Shown here piece after piece: positions 1-11,600 of a stretch of 64,000 nt of DNA. The stretch is taken from contig JASAMV010000165.1 in assembly GCA_030248065.1 (NCBI GenBank), positions 28,737 through 92,736 on the forward strand, in the 5' to 3' direction. Origin of the DNA: Rhynchonema sp. JSB1_4. Its lineage: Eukaryota > Nematoda > Chromadorea > Monhysterida > Xyalidae. The notes beneath the pieces were generated by a model. That model saw only the letters and a program-made list of their open reading frames with translations. It did not search any database and was not told the origin of the DNA. Every line of letters starts with the position of its first letter. Position 1 is the first letter of the stretch. The translations under genes and the position numbers were made by a program.

Positions 1-327
1 AACAACGCTGCTGTGCTGAACAAAAGTTCATGGTTCATTTACACCTACGGAATAAAAATTCTGTATTATTATGTGCAAAACTGTCTGGCGCGTGATGGTC
101 ACGCATAGCAGCTATACAGTAGGTTGTTGAGAGTGCGCCGTTTAGCTGCTGCTTGCACCTTACAACTTTTCAACAATCAAGAAAGCGTCTGTGGATTCAC
201 ACACGTTTAGCTTCACTCAATTGTTGCGTTGGCGGTTCAGTTTCATTTGTACAATCGCTTTCATATCTGGTGGCAACAGATTTCAAGTTTTATCGAACAA
301 ACTAATCCCGCATATAACTGAACGAAA
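1..327. other. Non-coding flank upstream of the EF-hand gene
   Basis: I see no convincing exon, repeat structure or RNA gene here. It presumably holds the promoter and 5' UTR of the EF-hand gene that starts at 328, but no TATA box or splice-leader site can be picked out with confidence. Confidence 0.4.
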
Positions 328-2482
328 ATGGTGAGCTCAGATTTTCCTTCTTTTTAGATTTTTTTACACACGAAGCAGGTGTCATTTTAATGGAGTGCTC
401 CTTTTCAGCCAGACGACTACGAATGGGGTTAGATGCATGTTTTATCGCTTTTTGGTTAAAATTTGAAACATCATCAAGGCCGGTGTATGCACTTTGCTGC
501 CGTTCTAGATCGGGGGAACGGGTCGGCCTCACATACTATTGTGAAGCAGCAGCCAGCCAGATGGCACTGGCCGTGTAGCACATGCACATGCGCACATAGT
601 CAGTGGCTGAAGTTTCACGGATACCGAATACAGAAAAAACAATTTTACACCAAGTAAAAGTCAAACCCGACCCCTGGCTTCAACCATCCCGGATTCAGGC
701 AGCAAAGTGCATACCGGACATGGTACCGATCTCGAGGAGACTAATGCGCAGATCCAAAGAAGAGACGCGACTGGACCGTTTGAAAACCTGCACGCACTCA
801 TTATAAATGTATCACCATGCCAATTGGCCGCCCTTGAACTTTCGCATTTGTTTGTGACCGACTGATGCCGGGCCGAGGCTGATCACATCTCTATGAGACT
901 CTATGTTTGCCAATGCGCTCGTGTGTGCTACACATTCGCAGCGCATTTTCGTTGATTGATTGCCAGGGCTTCCATTTTCAGTGCCCTCTGAGGGTGGGCT
1001 TCCGATTGTATTGTTTGGTGCATTCGTACACTGACCTGGTCATCATCTGGTGTACCGCCCTTTCGCGAAAACAAAACTGGCAACCAAATCACACGTCACG
1101 ATTCACATTCTTTTAGAGGGGATTCGATTAGAGAAAATACGGTACATACACAGTATCAGTTTCATCACCGTCGCCTTCATGTTGCAGAGCGCCAACTGCA
1201 CAAGATGTTCGACGATGCGGATTCGGATCGCAGTGGCTTCATCTCACGTTCGGATGTGTTGTTGATGTTGATGAATGCTGATAAGGTAGAATGTGGGCAT
1301 TAATATTGGATTCGGTGGCAAACTTGGTGATCGGATAGCATAAATGCTGCGTTGGTGGTACAATAGGAACGAACGGTATGCACTTTATTGCTGACATTCT
1401 GGGTCGGACCTGTTCCGGGTCAGGTTTGACTTTGACTGGGCATAAAATGCTTTCCTCCATGCACACTGTTGCGAAGAAGCAGCCTTCCACTTGCGCAATG
1501 CGGCTGTGGGGCACACACGCGTGTTATATGTACATATAGTCCGTCCATCAGCTCATGGCACTTTTGGTTGGGAGGTTCAGGTACCGTTGTGAAAAATTGC
1601 TCCTCCGCAAGGCAATGTCGGAGAAAACAGAGCACAAAAATAAAATAAAAACCGATTTCTCCTTCTTTTCTTTTTCGTAAGCCAACCGGAACTGGAACAG
1701 CTCTGGATCCTGTCAAGCTTTTCAGCTGACATAAGGTGTCATGAGCTGATGGATGGACATAGGCACACATGGCCAGTTGAGATTTCACGGGGATGAAAAT
1801 ATTTTTACGCAATAGGCAAAGCCCAGCCCGAGAGCACGCCCGACTCATGTGCCAGCAAAATGAACACCAACCCACCAATTTTGATCACATCAAGCCATCT
1901 ATTGGTTACCTACCTTCGATCAGTCGTTGTTTGCGACGTCAGTCGTTGGTACGTGCCCCGTTGCCAACGCACATCCGCCGATCAACATGACATCAACTTG
2001 TGTGTTCGGCTTTAGAGCCCGTAAAGTTTAAACAAACTCGACGCTTGATGAACAAGAATAGTGGTCTTCATTTATTGTATTTTGTTCGTTGTTTTCTTCC
2101 ACCATGTGACATTGTCAGCCAAGAGTTGTCGTTTCCCACGCACAAATCCCAACATAAAGCCAATTTTCATGTTGTTGCAGCAACAGTCGAAAGACCCGGT
2201 GTTCAAGACGAAGCTCAACTTTATGATCGGAATCGTCACACAAGCCGACCAGAACAAGGACGATAAAATATCATTCGAAGGTGGGTTTCACCGATTGAAA
2301 AAGACCCCATTCATTTGAATACCTGTCAGATGAAAAAAAACGCCCAGTCTATTGAGGTTCCCAGATATACCGGTCAGATCATTATTGTGTTGGAAGGTAA
2401 CACCAGCAGAAATGGAAATGAATCAGTATTTATGATTTCAGAATTCAAGGCCTACATCCAGAAAGCTGCCGAGGCCAAGTAG
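328..2482 (+). CDS. Small two-EF-hand calcium-binding protein, five exons
   Basis: Proposed exons are 328-330 (ATG directly before gtgagc), 409-427, 1188-1285, 2181-2280 and 2442-2482, stop TAG 2480-2482; every junction is phase-consistent and the product is about 86 residues. The last three exons are strong. The 1188 exon carries a first loop DSDRSGFISRSD (D1, D3, S5, G6, I8, D12), and the 2181 exon with the start of the 2442 exon carries a second loop DQNKDDKISFEE with the canonical Glu at position 12. The protein ends in KAAEAK. The start is less certain: it needs an ATG-only first exon and a 19-bp micro-exon encoding PDDYEW. It is probably a cytosolic calcium sensor or buffer of the calmodulin superfamily; the exact family is not recognised. 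The 760-bp and 895-bp introns hold repeats. Confidence 0.72.
1536..1762. mobile_element. MITE with TATAGTCC-type terminal inverted repeats
   Basis: The left end reads TAGTCCGTCCATCAGCTCAT and the right end near 1740-1762 reads as its inverted match (ATGAGCTGATGGATGGACAT), giving about 26-bp inverted termini around 230 bp with no coding potential. It lies in intron 3 of the EF-hand gene. The same terminus recurs at 30857-31187, 8782-9126 and elsewhere. Confidence 0.7.
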
Positions 2483-2540
2483 CTGCTCAGCGGAAGCGAT
2501 CTTTTCATTATTCCTGTTTGAATTTGTTGCGATTTGGTTT

Positions 2541-3268
2541 CAGGGTTGTTTCAAAAAAAAAAAGTGGTCAATTAAAAATTTTTTTTTTTAAAAAAAAAAA
2601 TTTTTTTTTTGAAACTCAGATTTTGCTTTTTTTTTTAATAAAAAAAAGTTGCCCAAAATGGGCTAAAATGTCCAAAAATGGCCTTTTTCGAGGCAAAAAA
2701 TTGACACTTTTTTCTGTGGACGAGACAATTTTTCCAAAATCGCGCCTGCGGCGCCCTGTATTGTCCCCAAATCCGTACAGGGATGCGCGGGGCTGGTCTT
2801 TTATAGTGATGTGGCACCGATAATGTGCTACTACATGCTACTACACATATATATATATGCAGGTCTGGTGCAAAACCGGGCGGCAAAGTCGATCTGACGC
2901 GCAAGATTTGGGCTGTAATCGATATTTTGATGGTCGTATATCAGATATACGGCATTAGATGCATTAAAATACGTTGTACGGCATGCTACAATACATCAGA
3001 GTAACATCGTTAGTGAACATCAACCTCAGACTGGTCGGAGACCATGGAATCTGCACAATACTACCGGGTGTCACCACACAAGTTCGGTCTGAGGCGAAAA
3101 TTTTTCAATTTTTGAAAAATATGTTGTATCGATTTCATTTATCCTGAAACGTCGTTTGCAACACTTTTTCTAATAAAAAAATTTTTCGTCAAAAAAAAAA
3201 TCAAAAAAAAAATTTTTTTTTTAAAAAAAAAAAGCTCGTTAATAAAAAAATTTTTTTTTTCAACCCTG
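2541..3268. mobile_element. hAT-like non-autonomous element (CAGGGTTGTTTC family)
   Basis: It starts CAGGGTTG and ends CAACCCTG and is flanked on both sides by the same 8-mer TTTGGTTT (2533-2540 and 3269-3276), the target-site duplication length typical of hAT transposons. The 728-bp interior is poly-A/poly-T rich and non-coding; ORFs in it are lysine/phenylalanine runs from homopolymers. A related partial copy starts near 24234. Confidence 0.82.
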
Positions 3269-3276
3269 TTTGGTTT

Positions 3277-3943
3277 CACTCCTGCGGTTCTTGAAGCAGT
3301 ACACGTGCAAGAAAACTTGTTTCTACAGAACGTAATCCAGTACCATCTGCCCTCGTGTGCAGTAATTAATGTGACTAATTTAGCCCTCGTCTTCGTTGCT
3401 AACATGAATTTCAGAAAACGTGCTTCAGCTACATTTTTAGCACTACTGAAGTCGGTGGTCTTGTTGTTGGATCTGTAAAAGTGCTCATCTCAATAAAATA
3501 GCAGTTGTGGTATCACTTTCCAACGAAATACGTATGCAGAGGACGTGTACACATGACTTAATGGCACAATGCGTCCGCTCATCACTGTAAATCTTTTCTG
3601 GAACGAAGCATTTGCGCAATTGTGGCACACGTAGAGCAGGAACTTTACTCACTTCACTGCGAAATCTTGTCGGGGGGTTTGACAAGTCATACGAGCTTCA
3701 TGAAAGGCATCGGAGTTATCTGAGTTTTTGCTTTTTTGGCACTCAGGTTCTATTCGATAACGTGAGGAATCGAATTTAAAAAAAACATTCTTTTGTTCCA
3801 AGGCCCGTGGGCTCATCATTCGAATAGATCCTCATCTTTTCGAGCGAGTGCAAGCGCGCAGGAGGACTGTTGTCATCAACACAGCTGACGCGTTATCAAA
3901 GTGCGACAGTTCAGTCCGTTGCAACAGGTTCAGGCCCGCCCGA
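3277..3943. other. Intergenic sequence without recognisable gene
   Basis: I see no exon with supporting splice sites and no clear repeat boundary. From about 3920 the text matches the GGCCCG/TTCAGGCCC-type repeat also present at 22450-22615, into which the next element is inserted. Confidence 0.4.
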
Positions 3944-3951
3944 TTCATGCC

Positions 3952-4442
3952 CAGGGTTGGGCAAAAAAAACGACGGCGTTTTATCTTAAAAAAACGACGT
4001 TTTTTTTAAAAAAACGCCTGGGTCGTTTTTCGTTTTCTTTAAGTCCTGAATTTCCTTGATTTTCCCTGATTTTTCAAGGAAAGTACCCTGATTTTCAAAG
4101 AAAATCAATTTTTTGTCCCATTTTTTTCAAAAAATTTTCGACCAACTTTTACTTTGTCGAGATACGTCGATATACGGAGTTTGACTTTCAGTGATGACCC
4201 CGGCCAAAGTTGGTCCCATGATGCGGGTCTGATATGGGATCTTAACAACTGGCCAGAAATGGGTTGAAACCCGTTTATTTTGCCTCAGAAGACATAGAAT
4301 TACTTCATTTAACCACGTTTTCTTCCAAACATGAGCGTTTCCCAATTTTTTGGGGGCTTATTTTGGTCATCTGGGCGTTTAAAAAAACGTTTTTTTAAAA
4401 AAAACGTTTTTTTTTTAAAAACGATTTTTTTGCCCAACCCTG
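3952..4442. mobile_element. hAT-like element of the CAGGGTTGGGCAAAA / GACGGCGTTTT family
   Basis: Termini are CAGGGTTGGGCAAAA and TTTTTGCCCAACCCTG, with an exact 8-bp duplication TTCATGCC at 3944-3951 and 4443-4450. The 491-bp interior shares the blocks CCGGCCAAAGTTGGTCCCA and CCTTGATTTTCCCTGATTT with copies at 5933, 42050, 43953, 44461, 49324 and 49832. No transposase reading frame is present. Confidence 0.85.
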
Positions 4443-4450
4443 TTCATGCC

Positions 4451-5654
4451 CGGCTGAAGCCTATCAATGGGTCTAATATGCTGGGCCTGAATCGGCAGGG
4501 CCTGAAAAACTGGATCTGAAAGGGTCGGGCTTGAACTTCCGCGCCTTAAAAGTCGCGCAATACTTTTTCGCGCTCCGGGCTGATGGCGTTGCGCTGTATT
4601 GTGCAGCTTGCAACCTTCGCACGTGTGTTGCACGGCAGTGAAGCCTCCAGCGCTGCGCTTGCACACGAACCACAGTCAGTTGCTGCGACAACAATAATAT
4701 TGACCCAGGATTTTGGGCTGGTTCTGTTCTCCTTCAGATCACTTATGGTCGCACAATGGAAGCTATGCGATTTTTTAAATTCTAAATTTTGTCCGATTAT
4801 TGAGGCAAAAGGCGAAAATGACGTTGAGCTGCGCTTCAGAAACACAAAGCATCAGGTCAATGGAATGTTCAGAGCTAACACCGCTGCCAAGTCACTTTCC
4901 AGTAGGTGAAAATGTTTTGTCATAAAGACCAACGAAACTTGTGACTGAAGAATGCTGTTAATGTGAAAATCAGTTCGGTTTCGTTGAGAAGTGTGTTCAA
5001 CATTGTGCGACCAAGCCAAGCATCCCAAGATTCACGTTTACCGCAGAAATGTGGACGAAATGGAAGACGAAGAGCAGCAAAGAGAGATAAGATTGTCGAT
5101 GAGCGAAGCGCCCGCTCGAACGGACGAGAGTTGGCTGCCGCTCGCGAACGTCAAGTTCGCTGGAGCCAAACTAAGTGCGCGAAATAATGCTGGTCTGTTT
5201 CAATATCATTGCCATCATCATGCTCGGGCCTTAAAATTCAGGTTTCTACCATATTTAGACACGACTGATGTAGAATCATTTTCAGGCTTTCGAAGTATCC
5301 GCCAAAAATTCATAATTTTAAATCTTGAAAGCAAGCACCACCCTGCCAGACTGGCTAGACAAGTGTCGCCGTTGACACTTGTATTTTGCATGGAATAGAG
5401 GAATCAAAGTAATGGAATTTGCAGCAGGTGGAGAAAAGCACATACAGTACAGTGTGTATAGGTTCGTGAACAATACGAAGACAAACAAAAGCAGGCTGAG
5501 CAGATGGTGTATGGCGCTTATAAAGCAAGATGCAGAGAAAGGTGCTGCAAGAATTCGGTATTACGTCATAAAAGTCAATCACTATCCATGTTCTCTTGAG
5601 GAGCAGCAGAACAAACGTTGTGAAGCGAAACGTTTGGAGATTGTATCAAGCAAC
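4451..5654. other. Region upstream of hydrolase copy A
   Basis: The first 130 bp complete a TTCAGGCCC-type repeat split by the element at 3952. The rest has several modest open frames on both strands (4583-4909, 4991-5398, 5379-5750) but no motif, codon signature or splice context I can defend. It should include the promoter of the hydrolase gene that starts at 5655. Confidence 0.4.
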
Positions 5655-8600
5655 ATGGATTCTGTCATGCCAGCCGTGGCTTGCATGTTGTTGTTGCTGT
5701 CACCTGTCGAAAATCACGTGAGCCAAATGCGCCACCATTTGGTGAGTTAAATATTGCTAACACTGAGGGGACAATCCTCGCAGTCCGATTGCTGCATGCA
5801 GGGTTGGAAAAAATTTCAGATTTCACATTTTTCAGTTTCAGATTAAGGGAAATTTGACCTAATTTGCGCAAAAAAACGCGCAAAAACCCAAAAAATGGAG
5901 CTTTGATTGACAAGTCACTTTTGTGACTTGGTCAGGGTTGGGCAAAAAAAACGACGGCGTTTTTTCTTAAAAAAACGACGTTTTTAAAAAAAACGCCTGG
6001 GTCGTTTTTCGTTTTTTTTAAATCCTGAATTTCCTTGATTTTCCCTGATTTTTCAGGGAACGTACTCTGATTATCAAGGAAAATCAATTTTTTGTCCCAG
6101 TTTTTTTTTAAAAATTTTCGACCAATTTTTACTTTGTCGAGATACGTCGATATACGCAGTTTGACTTTCAGTGATGACCCCGGCCAAAGTTGGTCCCACG
6201 ATGCGGGTCTGATATGGGATCTTAGCAACTCGCTAGAAAAGGGTTGAAAACCCGCTTATTTTGCCTCAGAACACATAGAATTACTTCATTTAACGACGTT
6301 TTCTTCCCAACATGAGCGTATTCCAATTTTTTGGGGGCATATTTTGATCATCTGGGCGTTTTAAAAAAAACGTTTTTTTAAAAAAAACGTTTTCTTTAGA
6401 AAAACCAATTTTTTTAAAAAAACGTTTTTTGCCCAACCCTGGACTTGGTTTGCGTCACTCATATTTTACGTCACATCGGTGCGATCCAACAATCTGTACT
6501 TGATATGGACGTTACTCTATGGTATCAAGCACAATAGTTTGTGGTCGAATAAGCAAGCAATGCAACCGGGTCGATGCGGTGCATGGCTTCGAAGCACCAC
6601 CACGTAGATACATGCACTGTCTCATGTGGCGGAAGGGTGCAATAACATATAATTTCGGGCATTTTAGGTGCCAAATACATGCCCCAAAAACTATTTCGTG
6701 CAGAAAATCTTTCGACCCATTAGGGCTCCACCAGATAGACACGAAACACGAAACATAATTTTTTTCTATGTCTATGTTTCGGGTTTTGAAAAAATGACAA
6801 AAATATAATCCCCAAAAAGGCCAAGACGTTTTACAACATTTTGTCCCCCAAACAATAAAAATAATTTTATATTTTTTCAGACCAATTTTATATTTCAATT
6901 TTTAATTTTTTTATCCAACCCTGACTGCAAGCTGCACCCAGACGTTGGTCGGTCCAAGTTCAAGCACAATCGATTAGCAGAGTTGCGTTGGCTTCAGCAG
7001 TCAAACGCAGTGTGCCAAGGTTCATCGGTCTCAAGCCAATTTTTTCCGAAAAGCCCCGCGAACAGAACTTGAGCTCGAAACTGCCTACACTTAACCAAAA
7101 CCTTGGCAGGATGGATATGTTGCGAAGAATTTTCATATTTGGTTATAAAGTCATTTTCAACAAAATGAAAGAATGCCCATGTGCATGAGCAAAATTGATA
7201 GCCGGACCGCTGGCTGGATTGTATAGTGTTTCCTGTTTTTCTTGGTCCAAGGAAACGCGCGGGCACGTGTTATAACTGAACTTCTGGTTGAGGTCGAGAT
7301 TACAATTTCGATTCAATCAGGCAGCTGGCAAAAACGTGTCAAAGTTTGCCTGTTTAATCTAACAACAACAATGTTTCACATGCTCGCTGTGAGGTTTGTG
7401 CGTGTGCGCTGCCAGCATGTCAATGAAACCTTTCACCATGTTTGCTGCTGAGTGTCGTGCTTGGATTAACAAGGACACATTCTTAATCTCTTTCATTGGT
7501 TTCTAAAATCTCGACCCCAAACTGGAGTTGAGTTATAACATGGGGTAGTTTGTTTCCTTTGACTTGCATAAAAAGGAAACACTATAACATCGCCCCATTC
7601 TTTCAGCGTTCAACAGACATCGTGCGTGTGATGACGTTCAACACGTACTTTACTGGCTGTGGCAAGGAGCACAGTGGCAACTGGCTACGTTTGGGAAGCT
7701 GTTTGCTCAATGGCGCCCGCCTTGAAAACATCACGAAAAGCGTGCAGGAGGCAGATGTTGACGTTGTGTTCCTGCAGGTATCGTTTCCACATCCATCAAG
7801 TCAACTGCACCGAACTCCAGTTGTGTGAGTGTGGAAAACACAACCGATGCTATTTTAGCTCAGAAAAAATGTGGCCAATTGCACACCAAATAAAGACATT
7901 GGGAAGACACGTCCTTTTCGTGTTGCAGGAGATCATAGCTCCATTGCCTAAGATATTGCCAGAGTTGCTACAACTGTTGGGCGGCGAATGGGAAGGAAGA
8001 ATCGGTGCGTGTTGCTGTGTTAAGATAAATAAATTTCAGCTTGCCCGAACCGACTATGTGGTGCGCTGCTCAGCTTTGTGTGAAAATTTGAAGAGCCAGA
8101 CAGATCTAGGCTGTGTCGGACTTCTCGAAACCCACACGTTTTTGATATTTTAAATCTGGGGAGAGGTTGAGTGGACAGTTCAGGTTAGTTATGGTGAACT
8201 GTGTTATCCCCACCGGAGCAGAACAGATAGAACAAATGCTCATCATTTTACTGTGCAGGCGGCGGCGGAAAGCTGGTGGATTTTCCTGAGATTGGCATTG
8301 ACGTCGCCAAATTCAACATCATACTCTCAAAGCACATGTTGTTGGGATACACATCAACAAATTCTGAAGTTATAATTATATGACTCATGTTCGCACGCTC
8401 GTTAAACTATCTGCCAATCCTCTCCTGTCAGACACATCACTCGTTCGGAATTAAAGCCGTGATTCAGCCCCGTAATATGCCGAGCTTCAACGTGTCGCTG
8501 ATGAACTTCCATTTTGGAGCAGCAGATTACGGACCGGACTTGCTTTGCGACGAAACCATGGACGATGGGTCAAAAGTTGAAAAGTTCGAAAAAGCAGAAC

Positions 8601-11600
8601 ACAGTGGGTTTGTATTGCAACAATTTTGGCATCCGTCAGTTTTTTATAAAGTGGACTTTAAATTTGTAAAGTGTTTAATTTTAATCTCAGCGCGCAAGCG
8701 AGAAACAGAGGAAATGTTGCGCTTAACGTACTTGATGCAGGACTCTGATAACGATGGGGAAGTGGGTGGTATTCATGTGTGTATAGTCCAGCCACGTGCT
8801 CATGAGACGACTCTTTTTAAAGCTTGCTTGGCCAGATTCGAAAATGCGCCGGTTACACGGGTTTTCGCAAACAAAAGAAAGAGATTGGGCCGAGAGACAT
8901 GATGACAAGTTTGTTGCGTGCTTGCGCGAGAACAGCAACATCGGTCAACACACAAATATTTTGGGAGACAAAAGGGACTTTGCGCACCGAGGTGGAGAGC
9001 GTGTTTTAAAAAAAATACATGCATTTCTCTTTCCTTCATTTCCGAAATACGTGGCACCGGATTATTATTGGATCCGTCCAAATCAACTTCAAAATTAGTC
9101 GTCTCATGAGTACGTGGCTGGACTATGTGTCAGTTGAGCCCAAACGCGCATCAACGTTGATTGGTGGCTCCTCGTGTTACAGGCGGTTGCGATTTTGGGT
9201 GGTGACGCCAACAGCCCTTCGCACTTGGACTGGGTGCCAGCGACGAAAGTGCGCAATTGCGGGTTCGTGCTATCTAATTTCATCTTATCGGTTCCCGTTG
9301 TGATCAGATATCGAACATCAAAGTGTTCTCTCGTCTTGTCAGATGGGCGGACGTACTTTGGCCGGTCACCAGGGCCATAGAAGACGCCGGATTTGAGGAC
9401 ACCTACCGTGTCGTGCACCCGGATCCGCTGCTAAAACCAGGTGTTGAGTCGCGGCGATAAAAATGTAGTTGGCTGTTTCCTGTTAGGGCGCGCCCATGTA
9501 GGCCAGGGCCAGGGCCGGGGCCGGGGCCGGGGCCAGGGCCGGGGCCGGTGCGAAACATTTTTCTGGATAGGCGACGTTAGAACTACAGGGTTGTCAATAA
9601 TCCAACATCGGTTTCGTATACATATGCAGCTGTGCGTGTGTGTGTTCGTGTTGGGTGTGCTGTTGCCTGATGTATCAAGGGCACGGTCATTTTGGGGTTT
9701 TATTTAGGTTATGCATATGTATTTGTTCAAGCAAATTAATATAAAGCGCCTTATTCTTAAAAATACTGGCTGATGAAAAGTCACCAGATGACATAAATTT
9801 TTTGAGCAACCACAGTGAACGACATGCCTGCGCGAAATTCGAGTAACCTATAACTCAACCAATCAGCGAAACGCGCACGTCGTGTATGTGCACGGTCAAA
9901 AGCGAACTGTATGTGTATAATTGAAGGTAAAAATTCAGTGTTTTGTCAACCATATTTCAAACTGCAGCCCGAATTTGCAATTTACAAATTTGTATAATCT
10001 AAAGAAAAACACAAGATAGCCATGCCCTTGATAAATCAGACAGTAGCGCACCCAACGCGAACACACACGCACAGCTGCATGTTGGATTATTGACAACCCT
10101 GCAGTTGAAACGTCGCCTATCCAGAAAAATGTTTCGCACCGGCCCCGGCCCTGGCCCCGGCCCCGGCCCCGGCCCTGGCCCCGGCCCCGGCCCCGGCCCT
10201 GTCGGTGCGCCCATGTAGGCCAGGGCCGGGGCCGGGGCCAGGGCCTCGGACATAGATTATTTTTCATGGCCCCGGCCCCGGCCCCGGCCCCGGCCCTGGC
10301 CTACATGGGCGCGCCCTAAACCAGCCGAACCATTCTTTTTTTTAATTCTTGCCATGATGCTGTTGTTTCTTTTGGTCCGGTGGATGAAAAGGCGAACATC
10401 CATGGTTATTCAAGGATTGTTCGCGATGAATTTAGTCTGTTCTTGATTGGAACTTGGTATATTAGTGATGTGGTGGGCAGGATCAGCAGACGAGTTTGAT
10501 ACTGGTTACTGTAGTTACGTACATAGTTGGAATGGGAAGGGATGTGATGCAAGTTTCGATTGATTTTCTCCAGATTCTTGATAATTATTGCTGCTACAGG
10601 ACTGACCTGGTCAACGTACAAGCCTGACAAACCGGACCGAATTGACTTCATCTTTTATGCCGGCAAAAACCACTTGTATCCGATCGAGTCAGAAGTGTTT
10701 GCAGGTTGGATACATAACCCGCGCCACCCTGTTGCAGTCGAGATCGAGCGGTCGGCGAGAACCAAGACGGAATCATGGCAAAACGCCGTTGTCGTGCGAA
10801 TGTTGTTGTGCCATGCATGTCTGTAACATCAGTTAGCTCGTTCTTTCGTGTTGTTGGAGCGAGCTGGCTCATTTCACATGTGTGTAGCCTGTATGGCTAC
10901 AGGGCATTGTGATGCAAACATACTTGAGTGGCTTAGCTTGAAAGCTTGTTTCCACCTGGACGTTGGTTGATTAAATCATGTGGTGAATGTTAATGCTGAT
11001 GTGTGGGTTGATGGTTGAGCTTGTGTTGGATGTGCTTTTACTTTTATTCTTCATTCGTTTCAATATGCCTGGATAAACTTACGTGCCTGAGCGCAGTGGT
11101 TTCCTAACCGTTTGGACGACATATCCATACGAAGATGGAGGACGACATATCCTTCATAACACCTGCGTGGCCGGGCGCTATACATCTAGGCTAATGAACG
11201 AATCACCGCGGGCGAGCCACACAACATGGTGATCGCTCGAGTCGAACACAGACGGACACTTTTTCTGGGCCGCAGGGTAAGGCGGTGCCTTGAGTTAGTA
11301 AAAATGTAAATGTGTCCAAACGTCCTTTTCCTCAGGCAGCGACAGCTCGCCTTGTAGCTTTCATGTTTTAACGTGCTTCTTTGGAACTTCTCTGTCGATC
11401 CAACCCGGATCAAAAGTTTCAACTTTGCCGTTTACGGTTCGTGTAGCTCTTACCCAACTGTCCTATCCCAACTATTTTCTACTCCTTATTTGAACTTGGT
11501 CCGCACTTCTGTGTTTCCGTCAACTTTACTGGTAAGCAGCGCCTTGTCTTTGGCTGCTTTAGCTCGGTCGGAACAATTCCGACGTGGGCAAGCAACCAGA

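Noticed and set aside
9935..10267. Open frames encoding GPGPGP or RPRPWP repeats
   Set aside because: They come from the GGGGCC repeat on either strand and lack splice or start context.
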